Below, one piece after another: positions 8,060 to 16,593 of a DNA stretch of 64,000 nucleotides. The position numbers were made by a program, and so were the translations under genes. Numbering within the stretch: position 1 is the stretch's first letter; every line of letters begins with the position of its first letter. Origin of the DNA: CAZAPO01 sp044841755 (GTDB lineage: Bacteria; Bacteroidota; Bacteroidia; Flavobacteriales; Flavobacteriaceae); the NCBI GenBank assembly GCA_044841755.1, contig JAXOFM010000004.1, positions 1 to 64,000 on the forward strand, in the 5' to 3' direction. Below the pieces are notes generated by a model. The model was not told the DNA's origin. It did not search any database and saw only the letters and a list, made by a program, of their open reading frames with translations.

Positions 8060-8944
8060 ATGAAGTCCTATTTTAAAACCAAACATGAAAAAGATTCAGC
8101 AAGAATTACCACCTTAATTGGAGTGATCCTGTTATTACTGATCTTTATTGTTGGACCAAAATATATGGACCCACCTTTGGAATATGGTGTGGCTGTAAAT
8201 TTTGGAACAACCGACTTTGGTAGTGGGCGTGTACAACCTAAGAAGCCTATAAGGCAAGCACCTAAAGAAGTAGTAACACCTCCTAAAAAAGTTGAGGAAA
8301 CGCAACCAGCCCCTTCAAAACCTCAAGAAACTAAAACAGAGGATGTAATCACAGAGGATAATGAGGAAAGTATTGCTATAAAGAGACAAAAGGAAGAAGC
8401 TCGAAAAAAGGCAATTGAAGAGGCTAAAGCTAAAGCCGAAGCAGAACGTATTGAGCGTGAAAGAAAGGCAGAAGCTGAAAGAGTTGAGAAAGAGCGTAAA
8501 GTTCAAGAAGCAAAGCGTAACTCGGTGAATGATCTTATTGGAGGTATAAAGAATAGCAGTGGCTCAGATTCTGGAAGCGAAGGCGATGATAATAGAGCAG
8601 GAGATAAGGGACAACTGAATGGAGATCCTTACGCACCAAGTTATTTTGGTGATCCAGGAATAGGAGGTGGAGGTTCTGGTTATGGTTTAAGAGGTCGAGG
8701 AACACCATCGAAAAGAAAAGTGCTTCCGGAGTGTGATGAAGAAGGAAGAGTAGTTGTCGAAATACACGTTGACCGTCAAGGTAGAGTAACAAATGCTATA
8801 CCTGGAAAAAAAGGAACAACAGGAGCTTATTGTTTATATGATGCAGCTAAGAAAACTGCACTTACTTACAAATGGCCACCAGATTCTAAAGCTCCAGCGA
8901 AACAGGTAGGTTTTGTAGTTATAAACTTTAGTGTAAGCCAATAA
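8060..8944 (+). CDS. TonB-like energy transducer
   Basis: A 294-residue protein with a single N-terminal membrane segment (about 14-32), a Pro/Lys-rich linker (70-95), a highly charged Glu/Lys/Arg/Ala helix (about 110-155), a Gly-rich hinge (155-215) and a C-terminal TonB-type domain (about 218-294) with VVVEIHVDRQGRVTNA. TonB spans the periplasm and transmits energy from ExbBD to outer-membrane receptors. The long charged helix also resembles TolA. The C-terminal segment fits the TonB fold better. It is the third gene of a tight ExbB-ExbD-TonB operon, and folC follows after 3 bases. Confidence 0.88.
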   Translation: MKSYFKTKHEKDSARITTLIGVILLLLIFIVGPKYMDPPLEYGVAVNFGTTDFGSGRVQPKKPIRQAPKEVVTPPKKVEETQPAPSKPQETKTEDVITEDNEESIAIKRQKEEARKKAIEEAKAKAEAERIERERKAEAERVEKERKVQEAKRNSVNDLIGGIKNSSGSDSGSEGDDNRAGDKGQLNGDPYAPSYFGDPGIGGGGSGYGLRGRGTPSKRKVLPECDEEGRVVVEIHVDRQGRVTNAIPGKKGTTGAYCLYDAAKKTALTYKWPPDSKAPAKQVGFVVINFSVSQ

Positions 8945-8947
8945 CAT

Positions 8948-10165
8948 ATGGATTACAATGATACTGTAAATTGGATGTTCAACCAATTACCTATGTATCA
9001 AAATAAGGGTAAGGCGGCTTACAAGGAAGACTTAAGTAATACCATTCTACTTGCCAATCATTTAAAAAATCCTGAAAACAAGTTCAAATCTGTTCACATA
9101 GCTGGAACCAATGGTAAAGGTTCTACCAGTCATATGATTGCTTCGGTTCTACAAAAAGCTGGTTATAAAGTAGGGTTGTATACTTCTCCTCATTTAAAAG
9201 ACTTTCGAGAGCGAATTAAGATCAATGGCAAAGAAGTAAGTAAACAATTTGTTATTCAGTTTGTTAAACGAAATAAGCAGTTTTTTGAAGAAAATAGCTT
9301 GTCCTTTTTTGAAATGACCGTTGGTTTAGCGTTTGAATACTTTGCTAAGAAAGAAGTAGATATTGCGGTTATAGAAGTTGGCTTAGGAGGTCGGTTAGAT
9401 TCTACCAACATTGTAACACCGCTTGTTTCAGTAATTACCAATATTGGCTTAGATCATACACAGTTTTTAGGGAATACTGTCGAAGCTATTGCAAGAGAAA
9501 AAGGTGGAATTATTAAGCCTAAAATTCCAGTGGTAATTGGCGAAACCCAAGAAAAAACGGAAGTGATATTTAAAGAAATAGCTACCAAAAATAATGCTCC
9601 AATATATTTTGCAGATCAAACAATTAAGAAACTTTACGAGTGTGATTTAAAAGGTGGTTATCAAGCTAACAATATAAAAGCAGCGACGCAAGCAGTAACC
9701 ATTCTTCAGCAGTTAGGTTTTAATACTTCTGAAAAGCAAATTTCTAATGGTTTCAAAAATGTTGTCGAAAATACAGGTCTTCTTGGGCGCTGGCAAGTTT
9801 TAGGTAATAATCCAAAAGTAATTTGCGATACTGCTCATAATAAAGAAGGGTTGACCTATGTGATGAAGCAGATTCAAGAGGAACAGTTTGAAGTGTTACA
9901 CATGGTTATAGGAATGGTCAGCGATAAGAACATTGATGATATTCTTCCTTTATTTCCCAAAAAAGCAAATTACTATTTCTGCAAACCAAATATTCAAAGA
10001 GGTCTAAATGAACAAAGTCTAGCAAAAAAATTTACACTAAAAGGTTTTAAAGGAGAGGTGTTCAACTCTGTAAATGAGGCATATGAAATGGCAAAAAAGA
10101 ATGCTTCAAAGAGTGACTTAATCTATGTTGGAGGAAGCACTTTTGTAGTAGCTGAAATTCTCTAG
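8948..10165 (+). CDS. folC: Bifunctional folylpolyglutamate/dihydrofolate synthase
   Basis: FolC adds glutamate to dihydropteroate and to reduced folates using ATP, making and retaining the folate cofactor pool in the cytoplasm. The Mur-ligase-like ATP site is AGTNGKGST at residues 52-60, followed by YTSPHLKDFRERI and the EVGLGGRLDSTN motif. The C-terminal domain has CDTAHNKEG. At 405 residues it is of normal length. The ATG at 8948 follows the tonB-like stop by 3 bases, so folC is probably the last gene of that operon, a frequent arrangement with no obvious functional link. Confidence 0.95.
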   Translation: MDYNDTVNWMFNQLPMYQNKGKAAYKEDLSNTILLANHLKNPENKFKSVHIAGTNGKGSTSHMIASVLQKAGYKVGLYTSPHLKDFRERIKINGKEVSKQFVIQFVKRNKQFFEENSLSFFEMTVGLAFEYFAKKEVDIAVIEVGLGGRLDSTNIVTPLVSVITNIGLDHTQFLGNTVEAIAREKGGIIKPKIPVVIGETQEKTEVIFKEIATKNNAPIYFADQTIKKLYECDLKGGYQANNIKAATQAVTILQQLGFNTSEKQISNGFKNVVENTGLLGRWQVLGNNPKVICDTAHNKEGLTYVMKQIQEEQFEVLHMVIGMVSDKNIDDILPLFPKKANYYFCKPNIQRGLNEQSLAKKFTLKGFKGEVFNSVNEAYEMAKKNASKSDLIYVGGSTFVVAEIL

Positions 10166-10182
10166 AAATTTATTTAAAAATG

Positions 10183-10213
10183 TTTGCAGGAATAAAAAAC
10201 TGACTTATATTTG
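10183..10213 (+). promoter_or_regulatory. Promoter of tRNA-Val
   Basis: TTTG (10183-10186), a 19-base spacer and TATATTTG (10206-10213) match the Bacteroidetes -33/-7 promoter very well. The tRNA begins 15 bases after the -7 element. Confidence 0.85.
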
Positions 10214-10227
10214 CAGTCCAATTACAA

Positions 10228-10302
10228 GGGCGCGTAGCTCAGTTGGTTCAGAGCACTTGGTTTACACCCAAGGGGTCAGGGGTTCGAATCCCTTCGCGCC
10301 CA
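10228..10302 (+). tRNA. tRNA-Val (UAC)
   Basis: The gene folds as a full cloverleaf: acceptor stem GGGCGCG with CGCGCCC, D arm GCTC...GAGC, anticodon stem CTTGG/CCAAG with loop TTTACAC (anticodon TAC) and T arm with GGTTCGAATCC. The discriminator base is A, and CCA is not encoded. It has its own promoter and terminator and is therefore a monocistronic unit. Confidence 0.97.
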
Positions 10303-10310
10303 CAAATAGA

Positions 10311-10341
10311 TAAAGTCCGCACAGTGTGTGGACTTTTTTTA
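10311..10341 (+). terminator. Terminator of tRNA-Val
   Basis: The arms AAAGTCC and GGACTTT enclose a further CAC/GTG pairing and are followed by a T run at 10334-10340. Confidence 0.88.
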
Positions 10342-10619
10342 TTGAATAAAATGTACTTACTGGTTTTAGAAAAACAAATAGTTTTTTAAACTTTTTTTGA
10401 GTAGGTTTTAATTAGATTATAGGTGATTCATTGTATGAAATCATAAACTATCTTCAATAAATCTTAACCAACCTACAACACTCCATTTCAGCTTTTTTTC
10501 AAAAAACAGGTCGTAAAGTTTTTGTCAGGTACTTATAAAGAAAGACATTTGTTTAATAGTTTTGTTTTTGGTGAGGAAAATCAAAAAGTTTAACTTTTTA
10601 GAAGGATTAAAAAACTTGA
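10342..10619 (+). other. Non-coding region between tRNA-Val and galK
   Basis: About 280 AT-rich bases without a credible gene. They hold a possible -7 element for galK (TAGTTTTG, 10557-10564), an inverted repeat AAAAAGTT-T-AACTTTTT (10583-10599) just upstream of the galK start, and a weak nested structure: GTAGGTT (10401-10407) with AACCTAC (10470-10476), enclosing TGATTCAT/ATGAAATCA (10424-10443). None of these is a known RNA family. Confidence 0.5.
10583..10599. repeat. Palindrome upstream of galK, possible operator
   Basis: AAAAAGTT and AACTTTTT flank a single T, 20 bases before the galK ATG and downstream of the candidate -7 element. This is where a repressor of the galactose operon could bind. 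AT-rich palindromes arise by chance in such DNA, so confidence is low. Confidence 0.3.
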
Positions 10620-11744
10620 ATGAAAGATCAGTTTGATTTAATAATAGCTTCTCCGGGGAGAATAAATTTGATTGGAGAGCATATTGACTATAATGGAGGA
10701 TATGTGCTACCTGCTGCAATTGATAAGAAGATAAATTTAAGATTCAAGAAGAATAACATCAATATTTGCAAAGTGCATTCAAAGAATTTCAATACCTACT
10801 TTGAAATTGATCTGGACAATATTAAGCGAAGTGAAGTACAATGGCATAACTATATTTTAGGTGTGATGTATCATATTGATAAGTTAAAACCTAAATATTT
10901 AAAAGGATTTGATTGTGAGATTGAGAGTAATTTACCTTTAGGTTCTGGTATGAGTTCGTCAGCTGCTTTGGAGTGTGGATTTGCAAAAGGATTGAATGAG
11001 TTGTTCAATATTGGATTTACAGATATAGATCTTATTACATTGTCAAGAGATGCAGAACATACTTTTGTAGGGACCAAGTGTGGTATAATGGATCAGTTTG
11101 CAGTTGTAAAAGGAGAGAAAGATCACTTGTTGCTTCTTAATTGTGAAACCTTATTGCACCAACTTATTCCAGCTGATTTTGGAGATTATAAAATTATTTT
11201 ATTGAATACAAATGTATCTCATAATTTGGCAAGTAGTGAGTACAATTTAAGAAGGGATGAATGCAATGCAGTAATGGAAACAATTAATAAAAAATATCCA
11301 CAATATAAGCTGCTTGCTCAAGTTCCATTTGAAGTATTGGAAGAGTTTAGAAATGCCTTACCAGAAGTGAATTATAATAGGGCACATTATGTTATTTCTG
11401 AAAATAGAAGAACACTAGCTGCGGTTGAAACCCTAAAGCTAAACAACCTTAAACAATTTGGAGCTCTTTTATATAAGTCACATGAGGGATTGAGTAAGAA
11501 ATATGAAGTAAGTTGTGATGAGTTGGACTTTTTAGTGGATTACACCAAAGATATTGATTATGTAATTGGATCTCGAATGATGGGAGGAGGCTTTGGTGGT
11601 TGTACTATCAATTTAGTCCATAAAGAATACGTATACTCGTTCATCAAAAATATTTCTGAAGTTTATAAGCGACAATTTGATGTCGAGTTGACTTCAATAG
11701 ATGTAGGTATAAGTAAAGGTGTTTCAAAAATTGAAAGTGAATAA
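10620..11744 (+). CDS. galK: Galactokinase
   Basis: GalK phosphorylates alpha-D-galactose to galactose-1-phosphate with ATP, the entry step of the Leloir pathway. The galactokinase signature GRINLIGEHIDYNGG is at residues 13-28. The GHMP-kinase ATP loop PLGSGMSSSAAL begins at residue 106, and the third motif GSRMMGGGFGGCTINL is near residue 320. At 374 residues it is a normal full-length enzyme. It is the first gene of galK-galM-galE, with 14 bases to galM. No galT (uridylyltransferase) is present here, so that step must be encoded elsewhere or be bypassed. Confidence 0.95.
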   Translation: MKDQFDLIIASPGRINLIGEHIDYNGGYVLPAAIDKKINLRFKKNNINICKVHSKNFNTYFEIDLDNIKRSEVQWHNYILGVMYHIDKLKPKYLKGFDCEIESNLPLGSGMSSSAALECGFAKGLNELFNIGFTDIDLITLSRDAEHTFVGTKCGIMDQFAVVKGEKDHLLLLNCETLLHQLIPADFGDYKIILLNTNVSHNLASSEYNLRRDECNAVMETINKKYPQYKLLAQVPFEVLEEFRNALPEVNYNRAHYVISENRRTLAAVETLKLNNLKQFGALLYKSHEGLSKKYEVSCDELDFLVDYTKDIDYVIGSRMMGGGFGGCTINLVHKEYVYSFIKNISEVYKRQFDVELTSIDVGISKGVSKIESE

Positions 11745-11758
11745 AAAAGCACTCAATT

Positions 11759-12751
11759 ATGAATAAAGCAGATCGCTGTACTACAATAAGAGTTACAAAT
11801 AGTAATGGTCTGGAGTTATTAGTAAATCCGATTGGGGCAACTATAATGGCTTTGAAGGTTCCGAATAAAAAAGGAAAGCTTATAAATGTGGTGCTTGGTC
11901 TTCCTAAAGTTTCGGACTATCAATCAAGTGTTTATCTTGATAATTGTGTTTATTTGGGTGCTATTATTGGTCGCTATGCAGGTAGAATCTCAAAAGGTGA
12001 GTTTGCGATCAATGGTGTGACTTATCCTTTGCATAAAGAAGGAGAAGTTAGTTTGCATGGAGGAAAAGAAGGTTTTGATAAAAAGGTATTTAATATCGAA
12101 GAAGTTGTGAATGCAGATGCTTCTAAAATTGTATTGTCTTATTTAAGTAAAGATGGAGAAGAAGGATACCCTGGCAATCTTAAAACAATTGTTACCTATG
12201 AATTAACTCAATTAAATGAGTTGAGAATGATAATTGAAGCAACTACAGACAAGCCCACTTACGTAAATTTGACCAACCACAATTATTACAATTTAGATGG
12301 TGAAGGATCAGTTTTAGGACACAGATTAAAAATAAGCGCTTCCAAATATTTAGAAGTTAGTGAACAACTGATTCCTACAGGAGAAATAAAAGAAAATAAA
12401 GGAACAAAGTTTGACTTTACAGAAGAAAATGTAATTGGTGAAAATGAGTTTTCTGGTTTAGATGATACTTTTGTGTTGAATGATAATGAGGAAAAAGTGG
12501 TTTTTAGTTCGGGTAAATCTGGAATTGAAATGACTGTAAAAACAAATCAACCAGCTATGGTGGTTTATACTCCACCTAATTTAGATCATTTGCAGTTTTT
12601 GGATGGAGCTAACTATAGAAAGTATCCAGCTATTTGTTTTGAAACGCAAATGTTTCCTGATGCGCCAAATGTTACAGATTTTCCATCAACATTGTTGTCT
12701 CCAGGAGACATATATAAAAACGAAACAATATTAACGTTTAAAAATATATAA
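11759..12751 (+). CDS. galM: Aldose 1-epimerase (galactose mutarotase)
   Basis: GalM interconverts the beta and alpha anomers of galactose, supplying the alpha form to GalK. The 330-residue protein shows the family's substrate-binding and catalytic residues: R in IGRYAGRI, H174 in TNHNYYNL, and catalytic Glu E295 in CFETQMFPDAPN. The beta-sandwich fold is implied by the strand-rich sequence. No signal peptide is visible, so it is cytoplasmic. It sits between galK and galE in one transcription unit, 7 bases before galE. Confidence 0.95.
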   Translation: MNKADRCTTIRVTNSNGLELLVNPIGATIMALKVPNKKGKLINVVLGLPKVSDYQSSVYLDNCVYLGAIIGRYAGRISKGEFAINGVTYPLHKEGEVSLHGGKEGFDKKVFNIEEVVNADASKIVLSYLSKDGEEGYPGNLKTIVTYELTQLNELRMIIEATTDKPTYVNLTNHNYYNLDGEGSVLGHRLKISASKYLEVSEQLIPTGEIKENKGTKFDFTEENVIGENEFSGLDDTFVLNDNEEKVVFSSGKSGIEMTVKTNQPAMVVYTPPNLDHLQFLDGANYRKYPAICFETQMFPDAPNVTDFPSTLLSPGDIYKNETILTFKNI

Positions 12752-12758
12752 CAGTTAT

Positions 12759-13775
12759 ATGAAAATATTAGTAACAGGAGGTTTAGGGTACATTGGTTCG
12801 CATGTGGTTGTAGAGTTGATTAATGAAGGCTTTGAAGTAGTGATTATAGATAATCTATCTAATTCATCTGATAATGTTCTAGATGGTATTGAAGCTATTA
12901 CCAATGTTAGACCAACATTTGAAAAACTGGACCTAAGAGAAAAAGTAACCGTTGACAAGTTCTTTAAAAAGCATCCAGATGTTTCGGGAGTTATACATTT
13001 TGCAGCATCAAAAGCTGTTGGTGAAAGTGTAGAAAAACCTTTATTGTATTACGAGAATAATATCAATACTTTGGTTTACTTATTACAGCAACTAAGGGAA
13101 AAGAATAATGCGCAATTCATTTTTAGCTCTTCATGTACTGTCTACGGACAAGCCGATGAATTACCAATCACAGAATCTGCGCCAATAAAGCCTGCAGAGT
13201 CACCTTACGGAAATACCAAACAAATAGGAGAGGAAATCATCAAAGATACTTGTAAGGTGTCACCAAATGTGAAAGCTATAGCATTACGTTATTTTAATCC
13301 AATAGGAGCGCATAAATCTGCAAAAATTGGAGAGTTACCTTTAGGAATACCCCAAAACTTGGTGCCTTTTATTACGCAAACGGCTATTGGTTTAAGAGAA
13401 CAACTTTCTGTTTTTGGAGATGATTATCCAACAGAGGATGGTACATGTGTAAGAGACTACATCCACGTGGTTGATTTGGCAAAAGCACACGTAGCTGCAC
13501 TACAAAGATTAATAAAGGCAAATAACAATAATAATTTTGAGGTTTTTAATATTGGAACAGGAACTGGTTCTTCAGTTTTAGAAGTTATTAAAGCTTTTGA
13601 AAAAGTCTCAGAACAGAAACTTAATTATAAAATTGTGGGCAGAAGAGAAGGTGATGTAATTGCTGCTTATGCTGAAACTACAAAAGCAAACGAAGTGTTA
13701 GGTTGGAAATCTATTTACAATATTGAAGATGCCTTACTTTCTGCATGGAAATGGGAACAGGAAATTAGGAAGTAA
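12759..13775 (+). CDS. galE: UDP-glucose 4-epimerase
   Basis: GalE interconverts UDP-galactose and UDP-glucose with bound NAD. It completes galactose breakdown, or provides UDP-galactose for surface polysaccharides. The 338-residue short-chain dehydrogenase-type protein has the NAD motif GGLGYIGSH at residues 7-15, the catalytic pair Y150 and K154 in YGNTK, SSSCTVYG, and the C-terminal REGDVIAAYA segment. It ends the gal operon. The stop codon is 5 bases from the stop of the convergent sulfatase gene, and no terminator is visible between them. Confidence 0.96.
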   Translation: MKILVTGGLGYIGSHVVVELINEGFEVVIIDNLSNSSDNVLDGIEAITNVRPTFEKLDLREKVTVDKFFKKHPDVSGVIHFAASKAVGESVEKPLLYYENNINTLVYLLQQLREKNNAQFIFSSSCTVYGQADELPITESAPIKPAESPYGNTKQIGEEIIKDTCKVSPNVKAIALRYFNPIGAHKSAKIGELPLGIPQNLVPFITQTAIGLREQLSVFGDDYPTEDGTCVRDYIHVVDLAKAHVAALQRLIKANNNNNFEVFNIGTGTGSSVLEVIKAFEKVSEQKLNYKIVGRREGDVIAAYAETTKANEVLGWKSIYNIEDALLSAWKWEQEIRK

Positions 13776-13780
13776 TCTAT

Positions 13781-15208
13781 TTACCACTCAATAGTTCCAA
13801 CAGGTCTATTGCCTTTTCCAACTTTATTAGTTAAAGCATCACCAAGTTCTACTCTTATATTGGTTCCTAATGATTTAATTTTGGTAACTATTTCGGGATG
13901 TTGGTTTGCTACATTTATTGTTTCACCAATGTCTTTCGAAAGATCATAAAGCTCAATTTGGTCAATAGTATTATATTCATAGTTGACAGGATATCCATGT
14001 TTTCCTCCTTCTCTACCATTTAAAGTTCTGTATTTATGAGGGAAGTACATTTTCCATTTACCATATCTAATTCCGTGAAGTTCATTCGTATGATAATAAA
14101 AGTAATAAGCTTCGTGCGGCGAAGTATGGGATGTTCCATTCCATATATCCCATACGTTTTTTCCATCAATTGTTTTGGTTGGTAAATTAGCGCCAGTGAT
14201 ATGAGCAATAGTTGGAAGTATATCAATTGTCATCATAGGAATATCAATTGTTCTACCTTGACTTATTTTTTTAGGGTATCTAATAATACAAGGTTCTCTT
14301 TGTCCGCCTTCAAGAGCTGTTCCTTTACCTTCTCTTAATGGAAGAGCACTACCAGAATGTTCACCATAACTTAACCATGGTCCATTGTCTGAAGTGAAAA
14401 TTACAATAGTATTATCATCAATATCATTTTCTTTCAATGAAGCCAGAACTTGTCCAACAGACCAATCAATTTCCATAATTACATCACCATATAAACCTCT
14501 TTCAGATTTTCCTTTGAATTTTTCAGAAACATAAAGAGGAACATGAGGTTGAGGATGAGCGATATAAAGAAAAAAGGGATGATCTTTATTTTTTGTTATA
14601 AAATTGATGCTTTTTTCTGTGATCTGTGTCGTTAATAAAGTTTGATCAGTTAGCGTATCTACCACAGTTTCGTTCTCATACAATGGTAAAGGGCCAAAAT
14701 CAAATATTGGGCCTTGTTGAGGATGAAGAGGCCACATATCATTAGAGTATGGGATTCCAAAAAAATCATCAAAACCCTGTTTATTAGGCATAAAATCAGG
14801 ATGATCACCTAGATGCCATTTTCCATATATGGCAGTTTTATAATCAATTTCTTTGAGCATTTCGGCCAGAGTAATCTCGGATGGATTTAACCCTTTTTTG
14901 CTGTTAGGCATATAGGCTCCATGAATACCTAAACGATTTGGATAGCAGCCTGTTAAAAGCGCAGCTCTTGAAGCCGAACACACAGCTTGTGCTGCATAAA
15001 AATCAGTAAGTAAAATGCCTTCATCAGCCATTTTATCTAAATGAGGAGTTTTAATATTAGGTGAGCCATAGCGTCCAACATCTTGATATCCTTGATCATC
15101 AGTAAAAATGATTATTACATTAGGTTTATTACTGGCTGCCTTTTCTTCGTTTTTGCAAGAAAAAAGGCTTAAATAAATTAGGAAAAAGAGACATAGTTTT
15201 TCTAACAT
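13781..15208 (-). CDS. Lipoprotein sulfatase, formylglycine-dependent
   Basis: A 475-residue type I sulfatase that hydrolyses sulfate esters. A lipoprotein signal ends in LFSC (Cys18), so the protein should be anchored in an envelope membrane. The metal site begins with FTDDQG (D37, D38). The modification motif is CSASRAALLTG: Cys77 would be oxidised to formylglycine, and the Ala at position +2 is an accepted variant of the usual Pro. GKWHLG and FTSDNGPW provide further active-site residues. Maturation needs a formylglycine-generating or anaerobic sulfatase-maturating enzyme, which is not seen here. The neighbouring gal operon suggests, but does not prove, a sulfated galactan as substrate. 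Confidence 0.93.
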   Translation of the reverse strand: MLEKLCLFFLIYLSLFSCKNEEKAASNKPNVIIIFTDDQGYQDVGRYGSPNIKTPHLDKMADEGILLTDFYAAQAVCSASRAALLTGCYPNRLGIHGAYMPNSKKGLNPSEITLAEMLKEIDYKTAIYGKWHLGDHPDFMPNKQGFDDFFGIPYSNDMWPLHPQQGPIFDFGPLPLYENETVVDTLTDQTLLTTQITEKSINFITKNKDHPFFLYIAHPQPHVPLYVSEKFKGKSERGLYGDVIMEIDWSVGQVLASLKENDIDDNTIVIFTSDNGPWLSYGEHSGSALPLREGKGTALEGGQREPCIIRYPKKISQGRTIDIPMMTIDILPTIAHITGANLPTKTIDGKNVWDIWNGTSHTSPHEAYYFYYHTNELHGIRYGKWKMYFPHKYRTLNGREGGKHGYPVNYEYNTIDQIELYDLSKDIGETINVANQHPEIVTKIKSLGTNIRVELGDALTNKVGKGNRPVGTIEW

Positions 15209-15246
15209 GAGTTCTTTATCTAGTTAGATAAATGTACATAAAGTTC

Positions 15247-16530
15247 TTATAACAAATCTAAAACTCTCTCCAAAGCCATACCTCTAGAGCCTTTTATTAA
15301 AAGTGCAGCTTCTATAGGTGTTTTGCTTTCAAGTTCAGCTTTTAAAGCTTCGAAAGCTTTAAAGGTTTTTACTTTTAGTGAATTCGCAGATGTCTTATAA
15401 AAGTTCTCTCCAACTAAGTATATAAGATCTATATTCAAATGTGATGCATAATCAGCGATAAATTGATGTTCGCTTTCTGCTTCTTTACCCAACTCAAACA
15501 TGTCTCCAAGAATGGCTATCTTTTTTTCAGCTTCTAAACTTTTAAAATTATCTAGGGCAGCTTTCATACTTGTTGGATTGGCGTTGTAGGCATCAAGTAT
15601 AATATTTAAACTTCCCTTTTCAATAATCTGTGATCTGTTATTTTCGGGAACATAACTTTCAATAGCTTCTATGATGTCATTCCTGTTTACTTCAAAATAT
15701 TGTCCTATTGCTATGGCTGCTGAAATATTATTGAAATTATATGCACCAATTAAATTGCTTTTTATGGTTTGACTTTCATATTCAGAAACTACCATTGGAT
15801 TTGCACTGATCATTTCGGTTTTACAATTAACAGAAGCATCATTACCAAAAGAATAGAACAACGAATAATCACCTAATTGTGTAAGTTGCTTTTCATCATT
15901 TGCATTTATGAAAATAAGTTTATCTTTTTCTTTAAGGTGATTATACAATTCACTTTTTCCTTTTATCACACCTTCAATACCTCCAAAGCCTTCTAAATGT
16001 GCTTTACCAAAGTTGGTGATATATCCATAATCAGGTAGCGCAATGGAGCACAAAAATGCAATTTCCTTTAAATGGTTAGCACCCATTTCTACAATACCAA
16101 TTTCAGTTTCTTTTGTCATAGAAAGTAGGGTAAGCGGTACACCAATATGGTTGTTTAGGTTTCCAACTGTAGCAGCAGTTTTGAACTTCTTTTGCAATAC
16201 TGAATTGATGAGTTCTTTGGTGGTGGTTTTACCATTACTTCCCGTGAGAGAAATAATTGGAAGTCCTAATTGTAGGCGGTGAAATTTTGCTAGCTGTTGT
16301 AAAGTAGTAAGCACATCTTCAACTAAAATATAATGGTTATTCTCAACAGCGCTTTTTTCATCAACAACAGCGTATGAGGCTCCTTTTTCTATGGCATCTT
16401 TTGCAAATAAATTTCCGTTAAAATTATCGCCTTTTAATGCAAAGAACATGCAGTTTTTAGTGATCTTTCGAGTATCTGTACATGCAGAACTACATTTCAA
16501 AAAAAGGCCGTGGAGATTTTCTATGTTCAT
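15247..16530 (-). CDS. murF: UDP-MurNAc-tripeptide D-alanyl-D-alanine ligase
   Basis: MurF adds D-Ala-D-Ala to UDP-MurNAc-tripeptide, the last cytoplasmic step of peptidoglycan precursor synthesis. The ATP loop SLTGSNGKTTTKE lies at residues 94-106. VEMGANHLKEI and LDAYNANPTSM follow, then the C-terminal ILGDMFELG. At 427 residues it is slightly short but complete. It is the only mur ligase outside the dcw cluster. It lies downstream of gldJ on the same strand but behind a strong terminator, so it probably has its own promoter. Confidence 0.95.
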   Translation of the reverse strand: MNIENLHGLFLKCSSACTDTRKITKNCMFFALKGDNFNGNLFAKDAIEKGASYAVVDEKSAVENNHYILVEDVLTTLQQLAKFHRLQLGLPIISLTGSNGKTTTKELINSVLQKKFKTAATVGNLNNHIGVPLTLLSMTKETEIGIVEMGANHLKEIAFLCSIALPDYGYITNFGKAHLEGFGGIEGVIKGKSELYNHLKEKDKLIFINANDEKQLTQLGDYSLFYSFGNDASVNCKTEMISANPMVVSEYESQTIKSNLIGAYNFNNISAAIAIGQYFEVNRNDIIEAIESYVPENNRSQIIEKGSLNIILDAYNANPTSMKAALDNFKSLEAEKKIAILGDMFELGKEAESEHQFIADYASHLNIDLIYLVGENFYKTSANSLKVKTFKAFEALKAELESKTPIEAALLIKGSRGMALERVLDLL

Positions 16531-16544
16531 AAATTAAATGTAAT

Positions 16545-16576
16545 AAAAAAGTCCTAACAGGGTTAGGACTTTTTAT
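16545..16576 (-). terminator. Terminator behind gldJ
   Basis: A perfect stem GTCCTAAC/GTTAGGAC (16551-16558 with 16562-16569) has a three-base loop and flanking A/T runs. On the minus strand it follows the gldJ stop and gives a U tract. The symmetrical A and T runs would let it work in both directions. Confidence 0.92.
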
Positions 16577-16593
16577 TCAATATTTAAAAACGC

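Noticed and set aside
8315..8506. Minus-strand frame opposite the charged region of the tonB-like gene
   Set aside because: The Leu/Phe/Ser-rich product is the expected mirror of Glu/Lys codons and has no start context or neighbours on that strand.
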